Shown here one piece after another: positions 15,512 to 24,331 of a stretch of DNA of 64,000 nt. The notes below the pieces were generated by a model that was given only the letters and a program-made list of their open reading frames with translations, was not told the DNA's origin and did no database searches. The stretch is from contig NZ_JHXI01000018.1 of the NCBI RefSeq assembly GCF_000621785.1, positions 1 through 64,000 of the forward strand, in the 5' to 3' direction. The stretch comes from Ruminococcus flavefaciens ND2009 (lineage in GTDB: Bacteria > Bacillota > Clostridia > Oscillospirales > Ruminococcaceae). The position numbers and the translations under genes are program-made. The number at the start of each line of letters is the position of its first letter. The stretch's first letter is position 1.

Positions 15512-17026
15512 TTACCAGGTTTTGATATAGTCCTCTCCTGTGTCTATTCTCTTTATATTATCTATGAGGGTGTTCACATAAGACTTAGTGCAGTAATACT
15601 TGCTCTCGCCGTTTACAACGATGAGTGAACGCATTAACGAATCGTCATAGAAATCGAAGGTGGTGGTCTTTCCCGAATAGGAATCCTTTATCTTTATGGA
15701 AGCCGCAGGCTCTCCCTCGGGAACAGGAACGCCAAGAGCAAACTCCTCACCGTTAGTGCTTACCAGGAAGGAATAGAAAAGTCTGTAGCGCTCTGTATCG
15801 AAAACATCGCCGTTCTTTCTTACCACAAAGTCGGAAGCTGTGGGAGACTCGGGGTCCTCAGCGTCCTCCTTCATTGAGATGTTGAAGTCATACTTGACTC
15901 CGCCGCCGCTAACGGACAGGTCGGTGATGTTCCATACATAGTTGGTTATCAGCAGTCTCGAACATATGTCGATAGGCTGAACTGTCAGCCACTTTGCACT
16001 GTCAGCGGAGATGATGTATATTACCTTTCCGCCCTCAAGCATACCGTAGCTGCACTTGCTGCCGCTCTCGTCGGTGAAAATCTCGCTGAGGAGCAGCACA
16101 TAGCTGCTGCCGTCATCGCAGTCCATGGTCACCTTGCAGAAGGGGTCGCTGAGACCTGCCTCGGCGATGTCCGCCTCTGTGCAGTGGAGAGCGTATATGT
16201 CCGAAGCCTTGAGGCCGAACATACCGTTTGTGATGTCTGTGGATTTCTCTACGGTGAGGTAGCTCTCCACAGGCTCGACCATGATATGTGTAGCTGATGT
16301 GCCGCCTGATTTGCCGTCCTCGGCGGACTTGTCATACTCAAGGAGTATATCGCTGTCCATGTCGCTGCGCTCTATCCTGAGGCTGTTGATTATGGGATAT
16401 TCCTCGTCAGAGGGCTTTGCCAGCACAGTTTTCTCTATGAGCTCCTTGTTGGTCTTTGAGTAGTTGGCAACTGTGGACTGATTTACCGTATAGACGTCGT
16501 TGCTGCCCTCCACGCGGAAGTAGACCGTATCCTTTGAGGGAGTGACATCGCCCACATAGAACTTTACCTTATTGCCCGATTCGTAGGTGAATTCCACCTC
16601 AGTCGCGGGCTGTGCAAGACCGTATTTTCCCAGGTCTGTGCAGTCACGGGCGATAAGGCTCTGAGCCTGTATGCCGTTGCCGTTGTTGATGAGAGTACCC
16701 ACAACGGAGGTATTCACATCCAGGTCCTTATAGTCCTTGAGAGTATAGGTAGCGCCGACGCCGTTTTCATCGGGAGCGTCCTTCATCACTATCTTCAGCT
16801 CATCGTCGGCATTTTTGACGATAGCCTCCTTTACGACGCCCTTTTCACCGTTATCGCTGACGAGGACAGTTCCCTGTCCCTCAGCCTCGGTAGCCAGCAG
16901 CAGTGTTGAGCTGCTGCCTTCTCCGCCTCCCTCCTCGGGAGTAAGCTTCATATAGGCATATCCGCCGCCCAGCATCGCCGCGAGAAGGGCGCTGAGAGCG
17001 ATAATGCCCTTAGCCTGTTTTTTCAT
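15512..17026 (-). CDS. DUF4340 domain-containing membrane-anchored protein
   Basis: Predicted 504 residues with one N-terminal transmembrane helix (residues 7-26), so most of the protein is outside the cell. The repeated beta-rich DUF4340 pattern is visible (KYGLAQPATEVEFTYESG, VKFYVGDVTPSKDTVYFRV, VYTVNQSTV). Proteins of this family often accompany Gld-type ABC systems, as here: the start overlaps the end of the GldG-like gene by 4 bp. It is presumably an extracytoplasmic partner of the transporter. Activity unknown. Confidence 0.8.
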   Translation of the reverse strand: MKKQAKGIIALSALLAAMLGGGYAYMKLTPEEGGGEGSSSTLLLATEAEGQGTVLVSDNGEKGVVKEAIVKNADDELKIVMKDAPDENGVGATYTLKDYKDLDVNTSVVGTLINNGNGIQAQSLIARDCTDLGKYGLAQPATEVEFTYESGNKVKFYVGDVTPSKDTVYFRVEGSNDVYTVNQSTVANYSKTNKELIEKTVLAKPSDEEYPIINSLRIERSDMDSDILLEYDKSAEDGKSGGTSATHIMVEPVESYLTVEKSTDITNGMFGLKASDIYALHCTEADIAEAGLSDPFCKVTMDCDDGSSYVLLLSEIFTDESGSKCSYGMLEGGKVIYIISADSAKWLTVQPIDICSRLLITNYVWNITDLSVSGGGVKYDFNISMKEDAEDPESPTASDFVVRKNGDVFDTERYRLFYSFLVSTNGEEFALGVPVPEGEPAASIKIKDSYSGKTTTFDFYDDSLMRSLIVVNGESKYYCTKSYVNTLIDNIKRIDTGEDYIKTW

Positions 17027-18663
17027 TTATTTCGTCTCCTTAACAGTACTATTACGCCCACAGCAGCAATGATGAAGGGTATGATCCATACTACTGTCAC
17101 ATATATCTTCTTGAGCTGAGATGCAGTGGGAGCTATAAATGAACTCTGGAGATTTTTATCGGCGATGACAACGCCCTTCTCCTTGCCTGTCATGTTGTTG
17201 ACGATGCCAAGGAGTACACTTGCGTTGTTTACCGACGCTGTCTGCTGTAATAAAGTGGAGTTAGCCATTGCAGGTGAACCAAGTACGAGAATACTGCTGG
17301 TATACACCGCAAAGTCCTCCGAATGCTGCTTCTGAGAAAGGATAGCAGCGACTCTCTCACCCTTTTCACCGTATTCGGGCTCATCAGATGTGATGTCTGC
17401 TGAATATGACTCAGCTGATGACTTGAGCACTTCCTTTACGATAGCCTCATTGTTCTTGGTTATAGGTGTGAGCTCTCTTGTATACTGAGAGATGATGGGA
17501 AGTCTGTCATTGGGGAGCTCTCCCACAGCCTCGCTGTCGCTTACGGAAACGATGATGTTTGAGGGGCTGTTGCCAACAGCATTTGTCTCATCGAGAATGA
17601 TGTTATTCTCAACCTTGATGCTCCAGTCGGCGAGGAACTCGTCGATATTGGGGAGATTGGTCTTTGAGACATCGGGAGCGTAGATCATGCTCCTGTCATA
17701 CTTTCCGCCGTTGTAGAGGAAGTCGCTGAACTTCTTGATTATATCCTCAGTAAAGTCAACGGAGGGAGCAAGGAGAACTACCATATCGTAATCCTCGGGG
17801 CTTATCTCGTCCTGAGCGATGTCAATATCGGTGCAGTCATAGCCGTTCTTTGTAAGGAGCTCCTTCTCGAAGGACTCGGCATAGCCGCCGTAGCCCTGCT
17901 CATCGTAAACAGCAAGGTTGTTCATGGTCTTAACGAATGCCACCTTTACGGGGTGAGCATCTGTAACGCTTGTGATAGCAGAGGTGATAGTGCTCTCGCC
18001 TGTGAATACGAACTTGAGCTGCTGGCTCTGCATAGCTACCTGGTCGGGTGTGAGCATATTCATGACATCAGTCTCGTCCAGGACTCTTACTCTGTCGCCG
18101 GAAGCAATAACTATATTTCCGCGGAGAATATCGCCGTTGTAGTTCTTACTGTACTTTGCAATGGCATCGGGGTCCTTGTCAAGGTCAACGTATTTTACGT
18201 TTATGCTGCCCTTGCCCTGCTGAGCGTATACGGAATACTTGTCCAGGAGCTCGGGGATCAGCTCATAGGGCACCTCTGCGGGTACGCCGTAGTTAGCGGC
18301 AAAAAAGCTCTCTCTGTAGTTGCCCAGAGCCTCGAAATAATCTCTTTCGCTGGTGACAACGATGTCAACGTCCTTGTCCAGAGCCTTTACGGCATTTATG
18401 GACTCATCGGTGAGCTCATATCTGTTGTCGGGGGTAATATCTATCTTGATGGGTGAACGCTTTGCGAAGATGTTCACCATGATGTTGAGGATAACGACCA
18501 CAGCGATCACAAGAGCAATGATTATATAGAACATTGTGCCGTACTTGAGCTTTCTGTGCTTGTCGGGATCCTTCACGGGATCAGCCTCAACAGCTGTTAC
18601 TTCATCGACTTTTTCTTTAACGGTCTCTTCGACCTTTTTGCTGTCGATCTCTTTTTTACTCAT
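17023..18663 (-). CDS. GldG-like ABC-system auxiliary membrane protein
   Basis: Predicted 546 residues from ATG 18663. An in-frame TTG at 18672 sits only 3-4 nt after GGAAGG and is less likely. The cytoplasmic N-terminus is charged. One helix lies near residues 45-65, then a large extracellular part of the GldG/IFT52-like type (IDITPDNRYELTDESI, near the helix). A second helix lies at the C-terminus, followed by LLRRRNK. In Flavobacterium GldG works with GldA and GldF in gliding. In Clostridia the complex exists without gliding and its substrate is unknown. Confidence 0.78.
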   Translation of the reverse strand: MSKKEIDSKKVEETVKEKVDEVTAVEADPVKDPDKHRKLKYGTMFYIIIALVIAVVVILNIMVNIFAKRSPIKIDITPDNRYELTDESINAVKALDKDVDIVVTSERDYFEALGNYRESFFAANYGVPAEVPYELIPELLDKYSVYAQQGKGSINVKYVDLDKDPDAIAKYSKNYNGDILRGNIVIASGDRVRVLDETDVMNMLTPDQVAMQSQQLKFVFTGESTITSAITSVTDAHPVKVAFVKTMNNLAVYDEQGYGGYAESFEKELLTKNGYDCTDIDIAQDEISPEDYDMVVLLAPSVDFTEDIIKKFSDFLYNGGKYDRSMIYAPDVSKTNLPNIDEFLADWSIKVENNIILDETNAVGNSPSNIIVSVSDSEAVGELPNDRLPIISQYTRELTPITKNNEAIVKEVLKSSAESYSADITSDEPEYGEKGERVAAILSQKQHSEDFAVYTSSILVLGSPAMANSTLLQQTASVNNASVLLGIVNNMTGKEKGVVIADKNLQSSFIAPTASQLKKIYVTVVWIIPFIIAAVGVIVLLRRRNK

Positions 18664-18692
18664 CTGTATCAAAACCTTCCTTTCCTGTTAGA

Positions 18693-19412
18693 TCAGCTCC
18701 AGCGTCTCTTCTCAAGCACCTTGACGGTGAAGAAGTTGAAGAGGAAGGCTGCACTGATGAAGAAAACGATGCTGGGAAGGCTGAATACTCCCCTTGTGAA
18801 CTCAACGTATCTTGAATAGAACGCAAGCTTTGATACCACGAAGTATATTGCCTTCTTAAACTTGCCGCCGTTCTGGAAGTTGGAGACCATGACCTCCGAG
18901 AGGTAGATGACAAAAAGAAGTACAAGGCTCACTACCGCAGAAGCCATCTGGCTCTCGGTCAGTGAAGATACGAACAGTCCCACAGCGATGAAAGCGGCGC
19001 CGAGGAATATCATAGCAACATAGTTGCCTATGAGAGGCGTCCAGACCACGTCGCCCAGGTAATTGAGAATGAAAGCGTAGATGAACACTACAGACTCGGC
19101 AATGATGAACAGTGTAAGAGCTGCGAAATACTTGCCGAGAACGATGTCCCACAGACTTATGGGAGCTGTGAGGAGTCCCTGGTCGGTCCTGTTCTTCTTC
19201 TCCTCGCTGAGGAGCTTCATTGTGAGAACGGGTATAAGGAACAGAACGATATAGAACATTGAGCTGAAAAGTGCCGAGGTATCAGTGGTGGCATTGCCCA
19301 CAACTCCGTTATAGAAGAATATACCCGATACGAGCCAGAACACAGCAAGAAATACGTATGCCACGCCCGATGTAAAGAATGCGCCCATTTCGCGCCTGTA
19401 GATAGCCAGCAT
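18693..19412 (-). CDS. ABC-2 permease, GldF-like
   Basis: Predicted 239 residues with six transmembrane helices. It begins MLAIYRREMGAFFTSGVAYVF and contains LLSEEKKNRTDQGLLTAPIS, a strong signature of the GldF/ABC-2 permeases. It overlaps the ATPase gene by one base, with GGAGGTGAGG before its ATG. It forms the membrane channel driven by the GldA-like ATPase. Confidence 0.85.
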   Translation of the reverse strand: MLAIYRREMGAFFTSGVAYVFLAVFWLVSGIFFYNGVVGNATTDTSALFSSMFYIVLFLIPVLTMKLLSEEKKNRTDQGLLTAPISLWDIVLGKYFAALTLFIIAESVVFIYAFILNYLGDVVWTPLIGNYVAMIFLGAAFIAVGLFVSSLTESQMASAVVSLVLLFVIYLSEVMVSNFQNGGKFKKAIYFVVSKLAFYSRYVEFTRGVFSLPSIVFFISAAFLFNFFTVKVLEKRRWS

Positions 19413-20539
19413 TATTCCTCACCTCCGTTATTGTCTTCGCTGTCATCGGAAACGATGCTGTCGCCGTCTCCGTCATCTTCCTTGTCATCGTCCTCCTGAA
19501 CGGCTTTGATCTTGCCGTTTGCAGAACGCTTTATCTCGATCCTGGGCTTCTTTGACTTGCCGCCCTTTTCAGAGGCAGAGCTGTCAAGTGTCTCGCCCAT
19601 GGTGATCTTGAGGAAGATGTCCTCGAGGGTGAGGTCTGAGAGCTGGAGCATAAGGATATTCCAGCCTTTTTCTGCGCAGAGCTTATTGATGTCGCGGCGG
19701 ACGTCTGTCTTGCCGTCGGTCTCAACGTCGTAATCGTAGATGCCCTTCTCGCGCTCCATGTCAGCACGGACGTACTTTACGCCGCTGATGCTCCTGATAG
19801 CCTCTGCGATGACGCGCTTGTCGTCAGCGGAGTGCTCGGGGCCCTCGATACGAAGAGTCATCTTATGCTCATTGGTTATCTTCTTTGCTATCTCGTCGGC
19901 AGTACCGTCGGCAGCTACCTCTCCCCTGTTGATAATGATTATCCTGTCGCAGACAGCCTGTATCTCGGGAAGGATATGAGATGAAAGGATAACTGTATGT
20001 CTCTTGCCCAGCTTCTTGATAAGGCTTCTTATCTCGATTATCTGGCTTGGGTCGAGACCAACTGTGGGCTCATCGAGAATGAGCACAGGGGGATTGTTGA
20101 TAAGAGCCTGTGCCATGCCGACTCTCTGTCTGTAACCTTTTGAAAGGTTCTTGATAAGTCTTCCTCTTACGTCCTGTATCTTGCAGAGATTGCAGACGTC
20201 CTTGAGGTGAGCCTTTCTGGGCAGCTTGCACTTTTTAAGGTCGTACATGAAGTTGAGATAGGCATCAACGGTCATATCCACATAAAGGGGAGGTATCTCG
20301 GGGAGATAGCCTATATTTGCCTTTGCCTTCTTGGGGTCCTCAAGAATATCGGTGCCGTCTATGAGGACTGCGCCGGAGCTTGACGAGATATATCCCGTCA
20401 GCATATTCATGGTGGTGGATTTTCCCGCGCCGTTAGGTCCGAGGAAGCCGAGTATCTCGCCTTTTTCGACCTTGAAGCTGATATTGTTTACGGCAAGCTT
20501 GTCGCCGTACATCTTAGTAAGGTTCCTGACCTCTATCAT
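19412..20539 (-). CDS. ABC transporter ATP-binding protein, GldA-like
   Basis: Predicted 375 residues. Walker A LGPNGAGKSTT is near residue 36, signature NLSKGYRQRVGMAQAL near 132, and Walker B VLILDEPTVGLDP near 155. After the nucleotide-binding domain and its regulatory extension (to about 320) there is an unusual highly acidic tail of about 50 residues (EDDDKEDDGDGDSIVSDDS). The tail is not needed for the ATPase fold and may be a disordered contact region. First gene of the unit; AAGGAGGG precedes the ATG. Confidence 0.88.
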   Translation of the reverse strand: MIEVRNLTKMYGDKLAVNNISFKVEKGEILGFLGPNGAGKSTTMNMLTGYISSSSGAVLIDGTDILEDPKKAKANIGYLPEIPPLYVDMTVDAYLNFMYDLKKCKLPRKAHLKDVCNLCKIQDVRGRLIKNLSKGYRQRVGMAQALINNPPVLILDEPTVGLDPSQIIEIRSLIKKLGKRHTVILSSHILPEIQAVCDRIIIINRGEVAADGTADEIAKKITNEHKMTLRIEGPEHSADDKRVIAEAIRSISGVKYVRADMEREKGIYDYDVETDGKTDVRRDINKLCAEKGWNILMLQLSDLTLEDIFLKITMGETLDSSASEKGGKSKKPRIEIKRSANGKIKAVQEDDDKEDDGDGDSIVSDDSEDNNGGEE

Positions 20540-20649
20540 TGGGTTTTACCCTCCTTATTGCGTATGTTGCGGCATGAGCCGCTTATATTCACAGCTTTTA
20601 CTATGGTAATACCTGTATGTGATAACAAAGTGAAAGCAGTGCGAATTTT

Positions 20650-21528
20650 TTACAATATATTCAGAGCCGCTTCCATATCGCGGTGTATCTGCTCCCTGAG
20701 CTCCTCCAAAGAGGAGAACTTCATCTCGGGGCGGATGAACCGTTTCAGCGAAACTCTCAGCGGACTTCCGTAAAGGTCTCCCGAAAATCCGTGTATATAG
20801 GTCTCGGCAAGGGGAGCTCCCCCGTAGTTCACGGTGGGCTTCATGCCGATGTCTGTCATTGAGGGGAATGACTTCCCGTCTATTTGCGTTACTGAGGCGT
20901 AAACGCCGTATCTCGGGACCTGCTGTCCCTCGTCAAAGAGCTGGTTTGCCGTAGGGAAGCCGATAGTGCGTCCCAGCTGAGCGCCGCGGCTGACAGTTTT
21001 CATAATTGTGTATGGACTGCCTAAAAGGGTATTCGCCCTTTCGATACTGCCCTCCGCCAGAAGTCTGCGGATAAGGGTAGATGAGACTCTCTCGCCGCCG
21101 CAGAGGACGTCCTCAACGGTCTCAACGCGGAAGCCGTATCTTTCGCCGAAGCTTCTCAGCTCAGCAATGCCGCAGGAGGCTCCCTTGCCGAAGCGGAAGT
21201 CGTTGCCGCAGCACACGAATGCAGCATTCAGCTCTCCGCGGAGTATCCTCTCCGCGAATTCGGCGCCGTCCATGCCGCATATATCCGCAAAGGGCGGTGA
21301 GTATATACGCTCGATGCCGCACTCCCCGGTGAGGATAGCAGCCTTTTCGTCGTCGCCGTAGATGAAGCCGCCGGTGCCCTTTTTCGCCGCACTCCGTGAC
21401 GGGAAGGTAAATGCGCAGGCAGTCATTCCCTGCTGTTTGCAGTCCGAAGCCGCCTTCAGCACGGCTCTGTGTCCCAGGTGGACGCCGTCGAAAAGTCCCA
21501 GAGCAACAGCGGAATACTTCTTCTCCAT
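20650..21528 (-). CDS. ribF: Bifunctional riboflavin kinase/FAD synthetase
   Basis: Predicted 292 residues. The N-terminal nucleotidyltransferase domain carries ALGLFDGVHLGHRAVL (residues 9-24). The C-terminal flavokinase domain carries GRTIGFPTANQ near residue 190 and a YGVYAS motif after it. It converts riboflavin to FMN and FAD in the cytoplasm. It is the last gene of the rimP-nusA operon, 4 bp after truB, the classical truB-ribF order. No FMN riboswitch is seen near it. Confidence 0.95.
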   Translation of the reverse strand: MEKKYSAVALGLFDGVHLGHRAVLKAASDCKQQGMTACAFTFPSRSAAKKGTGGFIYGDDEKAAILTGECGIERIYSPPFADICGMDGAEFAERILRGELNAAFVCCGNDFRFGKGASCGIAELRSFGERYGFRVETVEDVLCGGERVSSTLIRRLLAEGSIERANTLLGSPYTIMKTVSRGAQLGRTIGFPTANQLFDEGQQVPRYGVYASVTQIDGKSFPSMTDIGMKPTVNYGGAPLAETYIHGFSGDLYGSPLRVSLKRFIRPEMKFSSLEELREQIHRDMEAALNIL

Positions 21529-21532
21529 GCCG

Positions 21533-22426
21533 TCACCCCAGATTCTTTCCCACTCTCAGCAGTCCGCTCTCACGGTCCGCAATGGCTGTGCCGATAAAGC
21601 CCCCGTCGGAGCCGTACACCGCATATTCGCCGATGCCGTCCCTTATGCCGCGGACTCTTTCTAAATCCAGCTTTACGCCGTTTCTGTACATTCTTGTCTG
21701 AGCCTCGCCCAGTCTCAGCTTCGGCAGCTTCTCAAAGACGCGCTCAATGGGGAGAATGAGCTCCTCAAGCCTGTCCTCGTCCCTTGCCTGCTGTATCTCC
21801 TCAAGAGTGTGGCAGTCATCAAGGGTGAAGCCTCCCGACGATGTCCTGACCAGAGAGGTCATGATGCCTCCGCAGCCCAGTCTGTCGCCGATGTCGCTGA
21901 TAATAGTTCTTATATAGGTGCCCTTGCCGCAGGAAATGGACAGCACTCCTTCACGGTTGCTGCTGTCATAGATCTCCAGCACAAGAGATGATACCTCTAT
22001 CTCACGGGGCTGACGCTCCACCTCAACGCCCTGTCTTGCCAGGTCGTAGAGCCGCTTGCCGTTCACCTGAACAGCCGAATACATAGGCGGGAGCTGCATT
22101 ATCCTTCCCGTAAAATCCGGGATAACAGCCTCAATATCCGCCTGACTGACCGCCATATCCGAGGTGTTCTGCACCTGCCCCCATACGTCCTGAGTATCCG
22201 AGACAGCTCCCAGGCGGAAGCCCGCACGGTAGCTCTTGGTATTGTCGGGCATGATGTCACACGCCTTTGTGGCAGTTCCCACAAAGACAGGCAGTACTCC
22301 CGTCGCCATAGGGTCGAGAGTGCCGCCGTGTCCCAGTCTTTTTATCCGTAGTATGCCGCGGAGCTTCGCCACAACGTCAAATGAGGTGAAGTCCTGCGGT
22401 TTATTGACGCAAAGGATACCGTTCAT
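21533..22426 (-). CDS. truB: tRNA pseudouridine55 synthase
   Basis: Predicted 297 residues. The N-terminus MNGILCVNKPQDFTSFDVV and the catalytic block GHGGTLDPMATGVLP (Asp near residue 38) are diagnostic. Other family motifs include YRAGFRLG and the SCGKGTYIRTI segment. It makes pseudouridine 55 in the T-loop of tRNAs. It overlaps the nrnA stop by one base and belongs to the rimP-nusA-infB-rbfA operon. Confidence 0.96.
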   Translation of the reverse strand: MNGILCVNKPQDFTSFDVVAKLRGILRIKRLGHGGTLDPMATGVLPVFVGTATKACDIMPDNTKSYRAGFRLGAVSDTQDVWGQVQNTSDMAVSQADIEAVIPDFTGRIMQLPPMYSAVQVNGKRLYDLARQGVEVERQPREIEVSSLVLEIYDSSNREGVLSISCGKGTYIRTIISDIGDRLGCGGIMTSLVRTSSGGFTLDDCHTLEEIQQARDEDRLEELILPIERVFEKLPKLRLGEAQTRMYRNGVKLDLERVRGIRDGIGEYAVYGSDGGFIGTAIADRESGLLRVGKNLG

Positions 22427-23376
22427 CAGCCCAGCGCCCTTTCAACAGCTTCGATGAGCTGTTTTTTCGCGTCCTCAAGGGGACCGTCTATGGTGCAGCC
22501 TGCTGCCTTTGCGTGACCGCCGCCGCCGATGAGCTGGCATATAGCCGAAACGTTCACATCGTTTGCGGAGCGGAACGAGCATTTGAACACTCCGTCCTCG
22601 CGCTCGCGCATGAGAATGCCCACCTCTGTGTTTTCCAGCTGTATGGTCAGAGGTGCAAAGCCCTCAAGCTCCTCCATAGAAACTCCCATGTCCTTCATCA
22701 TATCCTGGGTAATGGCAGCGATAGCCAGCTTTCCGCCCAGGCAGTATTCCATGAGCTCGTTGACCTTAGCCTCAAGCTTCAGTCTGCCCATAGACTTGAC
22801 GTCGAACATATAGCGGTTTATCCTTGCGAAGTTTATATCGTAGCTGCGCATCATCTCTGCCGCTATCTCGTGAGCACGGGGAGTGGTGCAGTCGTACTTG
22901 AAGCAGCCCGAATCCGTGGATATTCCCGTATAAAGGCACATAGCGCAGTGCCTTGTTATTTTCACGCCCATGTACTGTGCAAGGTCATAGATTATCTCAC
23001 AGGCAGCAGTGGCGTCGCCGCGGAGGAGAGTTTTCTCCGCGTAGTTCTTGTTTGAAATGTGATGGTCGATGCAGAGCTGCACCTTGCCGCCGTAGATGTC
23101 CTTATAGTCGCCCATAAGGTTCTCGTCGGCGATGTCAACAGCGATTATGGTCTTTGGCTCAAAGTCCTCTCCTGCTCCCTCACTTGTGAGGAATCCGTAA
23201 CGTGCAGGGAAGCCGTCGTGGCAGACCACTCTGCTCCTTATACCCATCTGAGCAAGTATATCCTTCAGACCGAAGCCTGCTCCTATGCAGTCGCCGTCGG
23301 GGTTGCGGTGAGTGATTATCACCGCGTCCTCGCAGTTTCTGAGGAACAGCTCAGCCTCACTGAAACCGATGAACAT
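22426..23376 (-). CDS. nrnA: DHH-family oligoribonuclease/pAp phosphatase
   Basis: Predicted 316 residues. The DHH domain has VIITHRNPDGDCIGAG (residues 19-34), an internal IAVDIAD, and the namesake CIDHHISN near residue 108. The C-terminal DHHA1 domain has GGGGHAKAAGCTI. NrnA degrades short oligoribonucleotides and dephosphorylates 3'-phosphoadenosine 5'-phosphate. It lies between rbfA and truB as in most Firmicutes. Confidence 0.92.
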   Translation of the reverse strand: MFIGFSEAELFLRNCEDAVIITHRNPDGDCIGAGFGLKDILAQMGIRSRVVCHDGFPARYGFLTSEGAGEDFEPKTIIAVDIADENLMGDYKDIYGGKVQLCIDHHISNKNYAEKTLLRGDATAACEIIYDLAQYMGVKITRHCAMCLYTGISTDSGCFKYDCTTPRAHEIAAEMMRSYDINFARINRYMFDVKSMGRLKLEAKVNELMEYCLGGKLAIAAITQDMMKDMGVSMEELEGFAPLTIQLENTEVGILMREREDGVFKCSFRSANDVNVSAICQLIGGGGHAKAAGCTIDGPLEDAKKQLIEAVERALG

Positions 23377-23388
23377 ACTCTGCCCTCC

Positions 23389-23727
23389 TTACAGAAGCTC
23401 GTGGAGCTTTTTGCTTATCTCCGCACTTCTCTCTATGGAGTTGTCGGCGATGAAGCTGAGCTCGGGAGCCTTGCGCATTTTGAGGCGGTGGAAAAGTTCC
23501 CTCTTGATGAAGCCTGCTGCGCTTTTCAGCCCTTCAACAGACTCCTTTGACCGCTCCATGCCCTCAAAGCTGGAGACATATATCTTACAGCTTGACATAT
23601 CCCCTGACAGGTCAGCTCTCACGATAGTGAGCATCTTGTCTATCCTGGGGTCCTTGAGCTCGCGGAGAATGGCGGTCATTTCCCGTTTTATATCTTCAGC
23701 CATGCGGCTGTTCTTGAAATTAGGCAT
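23389..23727 (-). CDS. rbfA: Ribosome-binding factor A
   Basis: Predicted 112 residues with the KH-like fold pattern: RMAEDIKREMTAILRELKDPR at the start, followed by the strand CKIYVSS and the helix FIKRELFHRLKMRKAPELSF. It binds the 30S subunit during maturation of the 16S 5' region. Downstream of infB as usual, but with one extra Lys-rich gene between. Confidence 0.94.
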   Translation of the reverse strand: MPNFKNSRMAEDIKREMTAILRELKDPRIDKMLTIVRADLSGDMSSCKIYVSSFEGMERSKESVEGLKSAAGFIKRELFHRLKMRKAPELSFIADNSIERSAEISKKLHELL

Positions 23728-23744
23728 TATATTCCTTTCTGTCG

Positions 23745-24290
23745 TCAGAGATTTACTGTAAAGCCGCTCCCTGATGATTCTTCATGCTTATCGGACTCGG
23801 CAGCTTTTTCCTTCTTCGCGGAAGTCTTCTTAGCAGACTTCTTTGAAGCAGTCTTCTTTGCGCTCTTTTTGGCGGGAGCCTTCTTTGCGGGCTCTGCTGC
23901 GGCTTCCTCTGCCTTGGGCTCGACAGCCTCGGGCTTGGGCTCCTCAGCATTCTCCTCCTCGAAGAAGCCTGCACCGAACATCTCGGCTGAGAAAGCCTCG
24001 TCCTCGGCGCTTCTGCTGTAGTCGGGAATATCCTCGTCGCCTTCTTCGCTGTAGTATATATCGGCATAGTTGCCGTACTCAGGCTCCAGCTCCACATCGC
24101 GGACAGGGCGCTCGATGCCCATAAGGTCGTCTGTGTATTCCTCGGGCTCCTCCATTGCGCTGCACTGACCGAGAAGTATCTTCTTTACCGATTCAAAGAA
24201 GAATATGTCGATAGGTCCGAAGTCGTCCCATGCCAGTGCCTCGTTGCAGTACTGCAGCATATCCGCAGTACTCATTCTGCTGTTATCCAT
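23745..24290 (-). CDS. Hypothetical acidic protein with Lys/Ala-rich C-terminal tail
   Basis: Predicted 181 residues from ATG 24290, which has AAGGGGG 8 nt upstream. The N-terminal 110 residues are acidic and aromatic (DDFGPIDIFFFESVKK, many Glu and Tyr). Residues about 125-165 are a tail of KKSAKKTASKK type, like histone H1 or Lys-rich DNA/RNA-binding tails. I do not recognise the fold. It is inserted between infB and rbfA in the translation operon, which suggests a nucleic-acid or ribosome-related job, but this is only context. Confidence 0.6.
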   Translation of the reverse strand: MDNSRMSTADMLQYCNEALAWDDFGPIDIFFFESVKKILLGQCSAMEEPEEYTDDLMGIERPVRDVELEPEYGNYADIYYSEEGDEDIPDYSRSAEDEAFSAEMFGAGFFEEENAEEPKPEAVEPKAEEAAAEPAKKAPAKKSAKKTASKKSAKKTSAKKEKAAESDKHEESSGSGFTVNL

Positions 24291-24331
24291 AAGAAATTCC
24301 CCCTTTATCATTGATAGAAATTAGTTGTCAG

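Noticed and set aside
20540-20649. Possible FMN riboswitch near ribF
   Set aside because: The region before ribF is inside the operon and too short; no FMN aptamer core (AGGGGTG-type) is seen.
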